Shown: positions 42,147-54,662, counted from the first letter of the stretch. The stretch is DNA of 64,000 nucleotides from Styela clava (GCF_964204865.1 NC_135254.1:15381001-15445000); one strand, 5' to 3'. Numbers and translations: made by a program. Notes: generated by a model from the sequence alone, not told the origin.

Positions 42147-43387
42147 ATAAAAACCATACACAGGATACAATCTTAGAACTTTTTATCGATACACTGAATC
42201 AAACGGTGAATTAAATGTAAATAACGGAATCATAAATATATCGTAATTCTTTTTTTAAAGTAATTGAAAGAGTCGTACTAGGAGGAAAGCAAGTTAGCAA
42301 GCGAGAATTTTAATTTGGTAATAGCTATGAACAAAAAAAAGTTTCTCAAAACTCTAATTGTATGATGTGTTTCTCACGGAATTCATCATTTAAAATTTAG
42401 AAAAATTAACTTCGTTTTCATAATTTTAATTCAGAGTAGAGTAAATTTTTTTTTTATTGCTATAAATGCACTTGAATTACTTATTTTTGTGGTATTATGG
42501 TATCATTATTGCCAGAATAATTCAATGAATATACGCATGGATAATATCTGTCAAAAATTCTTGGAAAATTCAATTTGAGGTTTCTGTAATTGCTTATTTA
42601 TGGAAAAACATGTTTGTTTTGGAAGCGGTTCCGTCTGGTTACAGCATGACCATAAACGTGAAATTGAATGAAATCAGTATCAGCGCTGCAGCGCATACAT
42701 GTTTGTAACAGAATTTGAAATCAGATCGGATGGTAACCAATGCAAAATCTGTGCATTATGTGATTTCTTTACATATTTAGCAATTACGATTTACTAACAC
42801 CCTTATGTAATCATTTTCTCTCGTATTTTGCTCTCAATTGAGTCGGCGGTTCATGCGTGAGGGGAAAAAAACATCGGAATTTTTCAGCGAAAAAATGCAA
42901 AAATCAACGCTTTGAGATGGGTTATATAAGTTTCGGGGAGCTGCGTAAACAGCACACATTTGAGGGTAGACAGATTGTGGAGTGATTTAGAAGAATTTGA
43001 ACTATTCTGTCTGAAACTCTCTTATCGGAGGCGATATAAATTATTTTTTAAGTTGAAGCTTTATGAACTCAATTTGCTGGAAATTATTTAATCGGTTCGG
43101 AGGGCAATCGTATCCGCTTGAAATGTATATAACGGTGTATAATGTACTTATTTTGCAATCAGATAATAATAAATATATTTTCGTATATAGCCTACATCTT
43201 TGTTCTATTTACGGCTGCTTTAAAGGAATATAGTGTTACCACAATTGGCCACAATCTATAGTTCGCAAATTTTCAATATCAGGATTTACACAGCTCATGA
43301 TAATCTATGGATGAACCACCCTGGTTGCGCGGAAAATTGGGGATAACCTTTCACTGGCAGTTTACGGGGCCCGGCATTATTGTGGCA
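42147..43387. other. No supported gene
   Basis: AT-rich spacer up to the left end of the 6.1-kb TIR element. A TATAAG at about 42924 inside a GC-richer patch is promoter-like, but no downstream exon fits it. Confidence 0.45.
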
Positions 43388-43526
43388 TACACTGTTAAAA
43401 AAATTAGTAAATATACTAATTTTTCTAGTAAATTTTTACTAATTTTTCGAGTATTTTATTGAAATCACGTGACTTGCTTAGCTAAGCCAATCAGGGTGCT
43501 TGTTTGTTAATAGTTTACTAATGAAT

Positions 43527-43672
43527 AGTAATTTCACTGATCAGTTAGTGATTAATATAACAGAAAAATAGTAAAAAGATTTGTATACTTGGAAAAAGTA
43601 GTAATTTCACTGATCAGTTAGTAATTAATATAACAGAAAAATAGTAAAAAGATTTGTATACTTGGAAAAAGT
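43527..43672 (+). repeat. Tandem duplication of a 73-base unit
   Basis: Two near-identical copies start at 43527 and 43600, each beginning AGTAATTTCACTGATCAGTT. They sit in the left subterminal zone of the TIR element. Confidence 0.9.
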
Positions 43673-44363
43673 AAAAAAAATCTAAGTTCCTCTAATTTAC
43701 GAGTAACTATTCTTTCCAATGAACGAATTTATCTACCTACGCATGCGATATAGTCACGAAGCAAATTTAAATACTTTAAAATTTCATCTAAATTTTGCTC
43801 TGGGTATCAAATTAATTTGAATTAATTTTATTCTAGAATTATTTTGGTTCATCACCCAAAAATTCTGATTGTTTTGCTATTGCATTAGACAAGATAAGAT
43901 ATTGTTTTATATCTTATTTTTCCGGAAGTAAGCGGACCTATTTGTCCAAATATTCATCCGCAAAAACTCCACGGGGCAGGTTGCGTGCGCAGCATTTTTG
44001 ATTTCAAGTTTCCTTGTGCCGCGCATCTCGGCTGGGACGCTAAGCTGTTTGGGAGCTCAGCATCGGTTGCGTGCGTATGAAAACTGAATGCGGTACGCAT
44101 GTTAAGTATGCAATAGCTTGAGTCTGAGTTTGATGATTGTGTTAGCAACGGTCTGTACGGTAGGTGCGGATTTACCACGGGTAGTGGTCTGATTATTGAG
44201 GTACCGGTACTGGTACTTTTTGCAGAGAACAAAGTTTCCTATATTTTAATCCTTCTCTTTACCGTCACAGGTCATTTGGTACCGGTAATGTGCCAATTAT
44301 GACATCACTCAAATGTCACGTGCCTGTAGCCCGCGCTTTTTCTGGTTTAGGAATTAGGACTCG

Positions 44364-44369
44364 GTAAGC
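44364..44369 (+). promoter_or_regulatory. Possible donor of a 5' non-coding exon of the SAMD3-like gene
   Basis: GTAAGC after ...GGACTCG at 44363 fits a splice donor and could pair with the AG at 45118-45119 (ATAAATGTTTTAG) upstream of the start codon. The region 43950-44363 is richer in G and C than its surroundings, as expected for a promoter and first exon. Confidence 0.35.
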
Positions 44370-44390
44370 GAGGCTCTTTGTCGTTAGTGG

Positions 44391-44450
44391 ATGTTTATTT
44401 TAGGCGGTTGGTTTTTGTAGATGTTTATTTTAGGCGGTTGGTTTTTGTAG
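44391..44450 (+). repeat. Perfect 30-base tandem repeat
   Basis: Two identical 30-base units (44391-44420 and 44421-44450), each beginning ATGTTTATTTTAGGCGGTTG. They lie just after the proposed 5' donor of the SAMD3-like gene. Confidence 0.9.
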
Positions 44451-45149
44451 CTTTTCATGCGTTAATTGAGCATGTTTGTGTTACAGTAGTAGACTTGTAG
44501 TTGGTAGACCAAAATATTCTTTAAATACCGTGTACATCAGCATCTAATGGTACCGTACCTGTATACAGCGACATGCTTACACACTGCGTTAGTTTCGCCG
44601 TGTTACCGGCACCAGTATCTATCGACGACCAAGAGTAAAAATCTGAATTGGCTATTTCAGTATTTGTTTCGGAATAGATGTAACTTACCGGTAGCCTATG
44701 GTGATGTGATACGTTCAAACGTTACAAGTCGGTGGCAACAATAGGTACGGTACCGGTAACAGACAGATGAATTCAATTATAGCTACAAAGTTATTGTTAT
44801 ACTGAAAAAATAAAATAAAAAGCATGGTTTAGTTGGACATAATAACATGGATGAAAATATGAAGTATTGCGTTTTTTTGCGTCTGTTAGTTCTATTGCTA
44901 AATTTGTTTTCAGTGACTTATGCTCGGAAGAATTGTAACCCTTGAGTACATAAAATTGGTTAATTGTACCGTTAACCTGTTCAACATTTTTGGCCCTTCC
45001 CATTGCCTAGGTTTATATAGGAAAGTAAATAAATATAGGAAAGTAGTGATTACATTGACAGGTTTATTTTTTGAAAATTTATTTTTTATTTTTGGCTGTG
45101 ATTTCAATAAATGTTTTAGTTCTCGCTGGCACTGCTGAAGATTTTAGTA

Positions 45150-48100
45150 ATGGCTAATATAAATTTGAATGAACTGTCTAAAATTGGTTTGAATAACCAA
45201 GCAATACAAGACCTGGATGTGAAATTAAGAGACCTTGGCGTCGAAGATTCTTCTGATCTCTTGCTTATTAAAGAGGAAGACCTCTATGGTGTGGTGTCTG
45301 TCATATTGGCCCGGAAAATTGTTGCATACTGGAAAGATAGTCTATGTCTGGATATTTCATCCGATGCAACTGAACTATTCAGCGATTCCTCTTCATCTTG
45401 CAATGCAGAAAACTTTGTGATATCTTGGAAAGACTTTCCCACTGACATAATTGAAATGTGCAAAAATGGCACAGTTGTTCCATCAGCCAGAAGAAGTGAG
45501 TTTGTTCGCATTCTTGTGGACTCTGTCCTGGAGTGGTCGGGCAGTTCCAAGCCGTCAAGGGCAGAATTGTCGACTATTGCTAAAAGGGTCATACGTAGAT
45601 ATCCAAAGTCTTTCCAAGATACAAGTGGACCTGAAGGTGAAGTCATTGGGGGTGGCTATTCCTACCTGACCCAACAAATGGTTTGGCGTATTGACAACTT
45701 GCGGAAGTCCACATCAAAGAAGAGAAGCCAACAGCCTAAGGTGGAAGAACAAGTAGATGTTGACAGATATGGCTGTGTGCTTTGGGGTCCTGAAACAGAT
45801 AATGAAGGGGAACTTGAACAACTTAGAATGTGGCTCAAGCATGAGTACACATTATCAAAGTCTGATCAGGATTTGGGAAAAGTGGAAGAATATATGAAAC
45901 AGACCTTCCCTCTTCAACGAAAGCATATAAATCAAAATCAAAGCATCAGTGGGATCAAGGAGTTATGGCCACACTTGTTCGATGGAATCTGTTTAATGCG
46001 CCATTATGAAACATTGGTTGGTAAAACAGAAGCTAAAAAGAATATTTTAAAAAAACTTGAAGACAATTCCATATGCATTTACAAGTAAGTTGCACAAATA
46101 TCTGATACTTTGCAAGATAATTTTCATTCGAATGCTATGCCTTGCAGAGTTTTTGTTGAAAGCCTTCTTGTGCCCATTATTTATTGCTTCCTATAAGAGG
46201 TTATAACTTATCTGAGGTTAGGCTATACTTAAATATTCTGAAGTTCTTCTATTCTTTATTTTACTTCATAATCAAGTACCCTAGTTATTGTGCACCTGTT
46301 CTTGCAGGCTGGTACCACATGCGACATAGTGTGCTCTAGAGGTTGTCTGCTTCCATGTCTGTGTAATAATTGCTTGACAATAATTGCCCTTTCTTTTCCA
46401 AGCAGGCTGTAATTTAATGTTACTTTCATCTCTCTTCAGTCTTGCAATAGGAACAAATTATGTAACTAATCGCAAGGTCGATGAGCCAACCTCTATGAAA
46501 TTACCAGTACTTAGTGTCATTCAATCAGAAAGTGGATCACTTACTCAGGCATTATTATTTAGGACATTGAAATGTTCAACCAATAAGAAAATTTCTGAAT
46601 TTATAAGTTCTTCAAAATCGGAATCAAAGAATCTGAAAACTGAATTACCAAAATCGACTGGGGTGGTCACGTTGATCGCCTATTATTTCGGAGAGGACCT
46701 AAACCAAATATTTAAGTGTTTCCAGGTATGTTCTATGCTTTTTTTGAAAGTTTTCGCATCAAGAGTAATGTAACTTGTGCACAACACTGTTCGTATAAAG
46801 TTTTGTGAGCCGACTGCAAATTAATTGGAAACTAACTGCATGATAGTGGTTAACGGAATTTTTTTGCATATTTATTCACTACTTTGCCTATTTTCAGAAA
46901 GAAACCACTTTTCCCCAGATATTAGAAGATATTCCAAAATCTCCATTTATTGCTTGCATAGGTAAGTGTTAAGAGGTGAGCGATGTAATTGTGAATATCA
47001 GGAACAATTTCGAAATATGATATGATAGCTGTTTTCCTGTGATTAATTCTGCAACTTTTTCAAAGGCCATTTTGTGTCGCCATATACTTCTCAGTTGTGA
47101 TTATTATAAAATGATATCACCAGCTTCTGTCATGCTACCTGCTTTAACTGTTGCGTCACAGTATGCATTGCTTGAAATATGAAATATAATATTTCTGAAA
47201 GAACGTAATGCTTATCATAAGCCTCATCAATATAATAAGTTATCCCTTCGTTCTATCAGTGTTACGCTCGCTATCAACGGTGAGTGAAAATAAGTACAAA
47301 TCCATGTCTGCTATATTAAATATATAGCCAAAGCCAATTTTGAGATGATCGTACTATTATACAATTAATAATTGTGTAATTGCATATTATCAAAAAATCA
47401 CTAATCGTCCACCTCTAGTAAGTGTATTTGTTATTAGTTGGCTTTAGAAGTTGAGATAATAAGATTAATCAACCTGTCAAGTGACTTTCACTTTATTCAT
47501 AAGCCTATAGATTCGAAGCTAAAGTTTACAATCTTGTGTTTCAGGTAACACGGTAGCGACTGCTGAGACTTTTTACGTCATCGCTGAACGAGAAGTGGTG
47601 TGTTCCTGTAGATCGTTTTTTGAAGCGGTGGCTTTTCAGTTTGCTTCGTTCTATGTTTTCAACATAGAATATCCAAATAAGGCCTTGCTGACGTTTGATT
47701 TTATTCAGAGGTAAGAAAAAATGTGCTAGTCTACAGTGCTGATATAATTCTTGCTGTTGGCACAATGTACACGTTGTTGATGAATTACCTGTTACTTCTG
47801 TCATGTAGTGTTATTTGATGACATACAATACAAAAAATGGGTTGTGAAAATGAAATATGTGACTGGACTTGCACAAACTCGTGGTGTCCATACCCTGGGG
47901 ACTGGGCCACGAGTAGGGCTGGGAATAATTTAATTAGTTAAACAGTTTTTAGGTGTTTAATAATAGTCATGATTTATTTTAACCATTCATCGGTACGGTA
48001 CCGATTAATGGTTAAAATAAATCATGACTGACTGGCGGTACCACACATGTTTACATGTTTCCTCCTAATCTAATATGTTTTACATTCATATGTGAAAAAT

Positions 48101-48642
48101 GAACTCACAACAATCCTATTTTAGTGAACTTCAATTTAAAACGATGTCACTGTGCTCTCCATTTTGTAGCAGGAAATTTTTGATATATTTGCAAAAAATC
48201 ATTACTAATGACAGAAATTAATACAATATTTTTCAATTGCTGCATTTGCAATCGAATGTCAACGAGCGGATGAGCCTATTGCGATTTGCGACAACTGGGG
48301 GCTAGGAGGATCTGTAGCTTTCTGGTTTGGCAATTGCATTCCTGGCCCACTGACAAGGCACGATACATTATAAATACCTGACATTTTTACTATTTTTGTC
48401 CAGTGTTTGTGTTTTTACTATTTTGGTGGTGAGATAACAGGACGTTTTCCAAATTTCATATGTGAAACCTATTCGCCATTTAAGTTCTGCCTTTTTTCAG
48501 GTTCTTCGGTGACATAAACCCCAGCGGCACTAAGTCGAAAAAAAGTAAAGGCAAAGACGTTAATGCAAAAGTAATCGGCCTTGCAAGAAGAGTGAATCTA
48601 TCACAGGCGTTATATGTGCCGTTGTTAGAAATTGATGTTTAA
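45150..48642 (+). CDS. SAMD3-like protein, five coding exons, 530 residues
   Basis: Exons: 45150-46084, 46440-46725, 46898-46961, 47545-47710, 48501-48642. All are GT-AG with agreeing phases (2, 0, 1, 2), giving an uninterrupted 530-residue frame. The N-terminus (~5-65) is a helical SAM-like segment (LRDLGVEDSSDLLLIKEEDL). A conserved block at ~91-190 carries IRRYPKSFQD and GGGYSYLTQQMVWRIDNLR. A central variable part follows, then a C-terminal block (ESGSLTQALLFRTL, FIACIGNTVATAETFYVIAE, FQFASFYVFNIEYP, FDFIQRFFGDINPSGTKSKK). This layout matches the poorly characterised 'sterile alpha motif domain-containing 3-like' family found in many copies in fish and invertebrate genomes. Biochemical role is unknown; no catalytic motif is visible. 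The gene lies wholly inside the TIR element. Start is the first ATG after a credible acceptor at 45119. Confidence 0.8.
47965..48029. repeat. 65-base near-perfect hairpin in SAMD3-like intron 4
   Basis: Left arm begins AGTCATGATTTATTTTAACC and the right arm ends GGTTAAAATAAATCATGACT; the centre is GGTACGGTACC-like. Arms of about 31 bases differ by one or two positions. It follows TAGGGCTGGGAAT, a motif common at small DNA-transposon ends, so it may be a nested palindromic MITE. Confidence 0.85.
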
Positions 48643-49059
48643 GTAAACTTTGGTGGTGTTACTGCTAGGGTTGCCACTTCCGGATACATTTTTTTTCGAA
48701 TCGAATTTTTCCGAATCTGATTCCATTAAGCTTTTTTTTATTTTTTTTCATTGCATGCCTATTTTTGCTCAAAGTCACAAAAAAGCTCAAATCTAGAAGA
48801 GAAAACTTGAAAATGGAATATGCTAGATAGCAGGGATGACAAAGTTTTTTCAGTGAATAAGCCACACTTATTTCCACCAGGTTAAAAAATATGTGAGTTA
48901 TCTGTGAGTCTTACAATACTGGGTTATTATTGTGTGTAGCTTTACACATACAATGTACTTGTATCAGTACTGAGGCAATTTGGTGAAATTTCTTTCGAAA
49001 CTGTTTTTTACAAGCCTTAAAGGCATTCAGTGTGTATTTATGCTAAAAATATTAATTGT

Positions 49060-49065
49060 AATAAA
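49060..49065 (+). terminator. Possible polyadenylation signal of the SAMD3-like gene
   Basis: AATAAA about 420 nt after the stop and still inside the TIR element, so the whole transcription unit could be contained in the element. Confidence 0.4.
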
Positions 49066-49490
49066 ATGATTTTCGTTTCCAGAATCTCGTTTTTTTTATT
49101 TTAACTGTAATATTCTGTGTGTTTACTGTTGTGTCGTGCCAGTAGATCTTTGCTACTCTCGTAGTGGTTCGGTCATCGCGAGTGAGAAATTACCATCATG
49201 CTAGTATTGTATGGTACTACTGTCGGGTAAGGTAGCTGCCATCGAGATAGTAATTTTATTTACTATTTTAAGGTAAAAAATATTACTACTGGTGGGTAGG
49301 TTTACTGCCGTCAAAAAAGTAGTATTTTTTACAGTTTTATAGTAATTTTTGCTACCATCAATCTCTGTAAATTTACTGAAAATACTGTTCATAATACTAC
49401 TGATAGGGCTCGTAATTTTTTTTACATGGGGCCAGTACTTTTGCTGCCATTTTTTTTTAGTAAATTTGGGAAAATTTTTTTAACAGTGTA

Positions 49491-50452
49491 TTATATCTAA
49501 TGAAATGTTTTAACATGCATGTAACGCTTCAAGCAAGGTGTTAATCCGGCATTTTCCCATTAGTACATACTGAACAATTAGATTTTTGTCCGATATGCAT
49601 ATTAAAATCACAGAAAAAATATACCCCAACGAATTATTCAAACGCCATTTTCCGTTTTAAGTACAAGAACTATATTAACATATATATACCCCAAAACTTC
49701 TATCAAGGCATTTCATTACACTTACTGAAAATGTTTAAGGAAATAGGTCCACGTGCATTGGTTGCATATATTCTGGGGTCGTTGTGCATTTATTTATATT
49801 TATATCCATGTAGATATGTTGTACTGTATATGCATATTCGAAGTTAACTGTTTATTGATGTGCGCGACCCTCTAATACTCATTCGGCGTTTATTATCCAT
49901 ATACATGAAATAACCCGAGGGGAAACAAAAATAACTGTTGTAATTAACTAATTAACAAACTCGCCATGCTTGTCAACTTGTTCGTTATTTTACACGAAGG
50001 CTTGCATTGGGATGCATATGCAAGAAAGCGTATTTTTTATATGTTTAGCCCCAGCACATTCGCAAGTATCAACTAAGAGTGGGAATATTACTTGTTTGAA
50101 ATAGACTAAAGACATAATAAAAGTTATTTTCGCTTGGACTTGGCAGAAAATACCAGCTTATATCTGTCAAGAAAACAGCTATAGACAGAATAGGTCATTT
50201 AATGATATATACGATTCTCGATTTTCTGTGGATCGAGATAAAAATAGTTTATTGAACTTAATGGTGATGAAATGTTGTCTTACATTTAACATAAAGAGAA
50301 ACCTTTGAAAAGTTTAATTAGTCTACAACTCGGTATATATTGATGCTTCAGTGCTCTTGACTTTCAGTTACCGGTAGTATTCATTGTGTAGCCTATGTTA
50401 CACTTCCACGCTTATCGAAATAGCATTTCGGAAATACTTCTGTTCGACAAAG
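49491..50452. other. No supported gene
   Basis: AT-rich spacer to the right of the TIR element. No recognised exon; it probably holds the promoter of the transcript at 50.4 kb. Confidence 0.45.
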
Positions 50453-50587
50453 ATGGCGTTCACAGCAACGCACTTAGTATTTTATAACATTACTCGCTTG
50501 TTTCCACAGAATATTTTTTTCAAAAAGCTAATTAAATTGTGCAAGGTAAATCAAGCCGAAAATATATCCCGCTTTAGTTTCAACTAA
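50453..50587 (+). CDS. 44-residue upstream open reading frame
   Basis: ATG in a good initiation context (AAGATGGCG) opens 44 codons ending 5 nt before the next start at 50593. No homology is recognised; the product would be basic and hydrophobic (MAFTATHLVFYNITRLFPQN at the start). It could be a regulatory upstream frame, or the region may be intronic: TTTCCACAG at 50503-50511 is a credible acceptor and GCAAG|GTAAAT at about 50544 a credible donor. Confidence 0.25.
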   Translation: MAFTATHLVFYNITRLFPQNIFFKKLIKLCKVNQAENISRFSFN

Positions 50588-50592
50588 TCGCT

Positions 50593-50836
50593 ATGATGGA
50601 CACGGACGAACATTTTCATGACTGCGTTGCCAGTATTTCTAACATAAACTTCTCTGAAAGTAAAAAGATCGGGATAAACAAAGCGGAAGCTGATGACAGT
50701 AATAATAATAACTATAAAGTCACGGAAGAACTAACACCACAAGAGCAGGCTTTATTGAAAAAAATGCAGTACGAGCTTCCTACTGATCCCGTAGAACGGC
50801 AACAGTTTATCATACGACTCAAAAAGTTTGCGAAAG
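50593..50836 (+). CDS. First coding exon of an unrecognised protein
   Basis: Not recognised. A tandem ATG ATG start is followed by 81 codons and a phase-1 donor (GCGAAAG|GTTTGT). Residues ~1-45 are acidic and Asn/Ser-rich. Residues ~46-81 look like an amphipathic helical segment with ELTPQEQALLKKMQ, YELPTDPVERQQF and RLKKFAKG, which has the feel of a conserved domain. The continuation is not settled. A compatible phase-1 exon could begin at about 53535 or 53568 and end at the stop at 53730, but its content is not recognisable. Reading through the donor stops after three more codons. Confidence 0.45.
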
Positions 50837-53800
50837 GTTTGTATCATTAGTTTATGGAATTTGCAATTTTTTTACGCTGTATCCGCTTTGTAAACTAAGA
50901 AATAGAAATCATAATAACAGACTAATAAGTTGTTGCTAATCACAAAGTGTACATTTGAAAATAACAGTGCAAACACATAGCAAATATACTATCGCTTCAT
51001 TGTACATTCGACAACCAGGAAAAATCACGTTAGGTCTCCCGTCAGTCAGCATCGACAAATACTTGATATATTTTTGTTTCCGAAAACTTCTTTATTATCA
51101 CGTTTGCACGTTCCTTTTATCGTTCCTTTTATCGTAGTGGTGATGGCCGTTACCGTGTATTTTCACGGATATTGCTACAACTCTTATAGTAGTTTCTACA
51201 GCATATATATTATGTGCAGGTATTCATAGCAAAAATAGATTTTTCTCAATTTATTTTATGATTGGTATTGTTTATTTATTCTTGTGGCCCAATCACGGAC
51301 AGATACAATGGGACGAATAATATTGAGCTTATGAAACATATAAGTACGTGTTTGTATTGACTTCATCAATATATCACAATAACTCGTAATTGAACCTGTG
51401 CCTCAGTCATCATTAATATATAATAAATATTTGGTGTTTAAAATCACATCTATGAATTGTCAATGACTAACTTTTGTCGTGATTAATTATTGTTGAGTCC
51501 GCTACAGCTTGTATAGTTCATATTATATAGTTTTGCATATCAATAAAATACGAACGTGAATTTGACAAATGTCTAATATTCATTACAGTTTGTTTTTTTG
51601 CATTCGCACACAGTTCATACACAAATCAGTGCACGATAACAACCAAACTGCAATATTGCCAAGTGCTTCTCAAATCAAGTGATTTTAAATTGAATAAAGG
51701 AACCGGTATAGTTCTTCGCTAGTAAATCATTTTGATAAACGAGGAAATTACACCTTCTCCTCCAAAAAAAGGTTATATATAAAGATTATTAGTAGCTTAT
51801 TCTTCGAAAAAATGACAATATAAAATTGAAAACAAATGTGCTTTTTCCTAGGTACAGACGGAATTTTAATATACGATATCGTATATATATAAAATATACA
51901 ATATTTTGATTATAATTATGAATTTTGATTGGTTAAAACAAAGCAATTGAAAAAAGCACATAAAATAATTAATAGTGGAAAATATATGTGAATGAATCAA
52001 TCTTCGAAAATACCCAAATATCTATAGTATGATATCGGGATTACGAGGAGCGAATACCCATATTACTCATTCTTTGCGGTTGTATTCTTTTATTGAGCAT
52101 TATGCTCTGATTTTTACTTTTCGTACCAATTTTTACCAAAGTATGCTGAGGTATATAAATTTATCCTCGAAACATAAATATCAGCTTTTACATATTTCCT
52201 TCAAAATCTTCGTTTGGATTTGTTTATGACATTTCAAAACCGCTTTTGTGTAAGGTACTGTAGATTGTAATTTAGGATTACTTGTACATCACTGTGAAGA
52301 TACTCAGTCATACGCGATTTACTGGATCAATGATTTTCAATGTGTGCTTCATAGCGTGAATAATTTTCCTAATCCGAGTATTTTCATCTTCAAATGGTAT
52401 CTGACGGTACTGTAGCACATTTGGAATATATATAGAAATTAACGTCTTTATAGTCGAAAGATTTAGGAATACTGAAAATGTGAAAAAGGTTGAAAAATCT
52501 GGAACACTATTCGAAATGATTTCAAGTTTTATTTATTTAGAATTATCGCGAAAGAATATATATAGTTTTCCAATCTTTTATCGCGCATATCCCATTTGTT
52601 TTCTGAATTGCATTTACAACTTCGAACTATTTGTCGTGCGTATCGCATATAGTGTTACGCGTATCCAAATATAAAAATCGTCAGTTGTGATAAAATAAAA
52701 TTTATAATAATATTCATACGGAGAATTTTCACAGGTGAAATAATACAATATGACGCAATGCCAAAATGTTTTTATTATGTTTAAAAATAAAATTTTAAAA
52801 ATAGTCTCTCTATATATAACAGCAAACTAAATTTAGTTTTTGGAGAAATCATGAAACTCCCATGACGTCTTAGGATGAGTTATCATATAAATTAAAGTGC
52901 GTTTCTCATATAAATTAAATAATATGACATGGCAAAATGAAGGCGCACGTTTTGGCTGTGGGTAACCTCTGTAGCTTGTCTTAATCAAAAACAGCTATTC
53001 AAAGAAAGCTGATAATTAGTGTGATGGCCTCATAAAAACATAAAAATAAAATTATATATTCGGGTAAGTATGGTGCAACGTCATGTGCGGCTGCGTCAAT
53101 GTGAAACAAAAAGTTGAAAACTTACGTGGGGACGGGGGACGATTCAAGAATACGTCTTCAATGTTCAGGATACGAGTATTAATACCACGATGGAATTTTA
53201 TATTTTTTTAAACATACTCGTTCTTATTACCTTATTATTAACTGCATTCATAAAGGGAGTTTCCCACAAGAATATTCTTGGACATTGTCATAATGAACTT
53301 CCAGTTTCGGATACTAGTTTGAATCCGAAAGTGGAAAAACATTATTATAACGTTTTGTATTTCTGGAATCTTTCATCAGTGAACTTTCTACTTGTCTTTT
53401 CATTGAATGAGCAAATTAGTTTTACAATTTGTTTAAATCATGACAAATTAATTGTTTATTCCTCGACAAATTTTAAAATTAAATTTCACCCCTAAACTGT
53501 GTATGGAAACTGTCTTTTCCAATGTGTGTAAAGTCAAATATGATAAAGTGACACTCGCTAGACTAGGCGTCTCTACGCGGAGAAAACGTAATAACAGCTA
53601 TTGCGCAACAGAGAATGTTGTCATTCCAGTAACGTTGCAGCCTGCTATGTGGACTAATTTACCTTCAATGGACGTAAAATTGACCCCCAAGGATAAACCC
53701 TTGTTGTTGAATAAACAATGTTGCTATTAGGCTATATCAACCCCACTGTTTCGATCTATCGGAACAGCGAATCGACGGAATTGTCCGATTACATAACGAT

Positions 53801-54662
53801 AATTGAAAACTATGAACATTTTACTAATTACCATTTCTTCTGAATTGTCAAACTGGGAATAACAATATGGCATCATCACACGCGTGGACGTTTGGTATTG
53901 TTTGCCCGGTGTATTGGAGAAATCTAATGTCTTCCGGTTTCGCGCATGCGATGTCTTATGGATGATTGGTATTTTATTACGTAATGAAGATATTCATACT
54001 CTTGCGTTGAAAGTTTGCAAAATAGTCATTATGTACATTATAGTCATACTGAATAGATGACGATGTACGAAGTTACTGATATCTTCAGCAGGTTAATTTT
54101 TTTTTCAAATCGCGGTTGCAAGTACGGAAATTAGTATTGAATTGTAGGATGAAGTACCTGTAATTTCGTCCGTTTGAGAGGGATGGCATCCAGAATGCAA
54201 TGATAAAAAACTTAAAATTATCACTTTTCTTTGATGGATTCATTCGACAAATTTGGTATTTGCAGCTCTGAAAAGGGAAAATAATTGTGCTTGGTGGAGG
54301 GAGAGTTGTTTTTTACCGTTTAGGGCAGGCGATATGGAGAATTTATGCTTTCTATATTTTAAATATAATTAGCTTGTGTTTGTTATATTCATTTCAGTTA
54401 ATTGAGTTACAATTAATGTATGGATCCACTCTGCTATCGTGAAAATTTATTTTCGTTATTATTAAAATATAAGCTTATAGGATATTGTAAGCATATATTA
54501 GAAATACGATCTGATGTCATCCGAACCGTATTGCCTTGCAGAGTGTAGATTTAACGTACGTCCGTGTAAGTATTGCCCGAGGGAAGAATAATTACCGGTT
54601 AATATAGCAAAATAGAAAACTTGATTTATATATAAAACACGGAATTTATCCACATAATCACA
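50837..54662. other. No confident gene
   Basis: AT-rich. Open frames at 52029-52229, 52480-52674, 53190-53495 and 53452-53730 (+) were examined. The last is the best exon candidate (Lys/Arg-rich STRRKRNN, then VVIPVTLQPAMWTNLP, stop at 53728-53730) and could be the 3' exon of the 50593 gene, but this is weak. Confidence 0.4.

Larger units (their letters stand above)
43390..49488 (+). mobile_element. 6.1-kb TIR-bounded element carrying a SAMD3-like gene
   Basis: The left end reads CACTGTTAAAAAAATT at 43390 and the right end is its exact 16-base reverse complement, finishing at 49488. Both sides are flanked by TA (43388-43389 and 49489-49490), consistent with a 2-bp target duplication. Both subterminal zones are AT-rich with repeated TAGTAA / ACTGCC-type motifs. 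The only substantial gene inside is the intact SAMD3-like gene at 45150-48642; no transposase frame was found on either strand. CACTG termini and a short duplication recall CACTA-like transposons, but the superfamily is unproven. Either this is a non-autonomous element that captured a gene, or the SAMD3-like protein belongs to an unclassified transposon family. Confidence 0.6.

Noticed and set aside
43954..44232. 92-residue minus-strand frame in the TIR element
   Set aside because: Overlaps the proposed promoter and first exon of the SAMD3-like gene; no motif and no transposase residues.
45284..45850. Minus-strand and alternate-frame ORFs of 60-120 residues
   Set aside because: Shadows of the first SAMD3-like exon.
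53190..53495. 101-residue frame with a hydrophobic N-terminus
   Set aside because: AT-rich hydrophobic composition is expected by chance here; no support from splicing or a polyadenylation signal.
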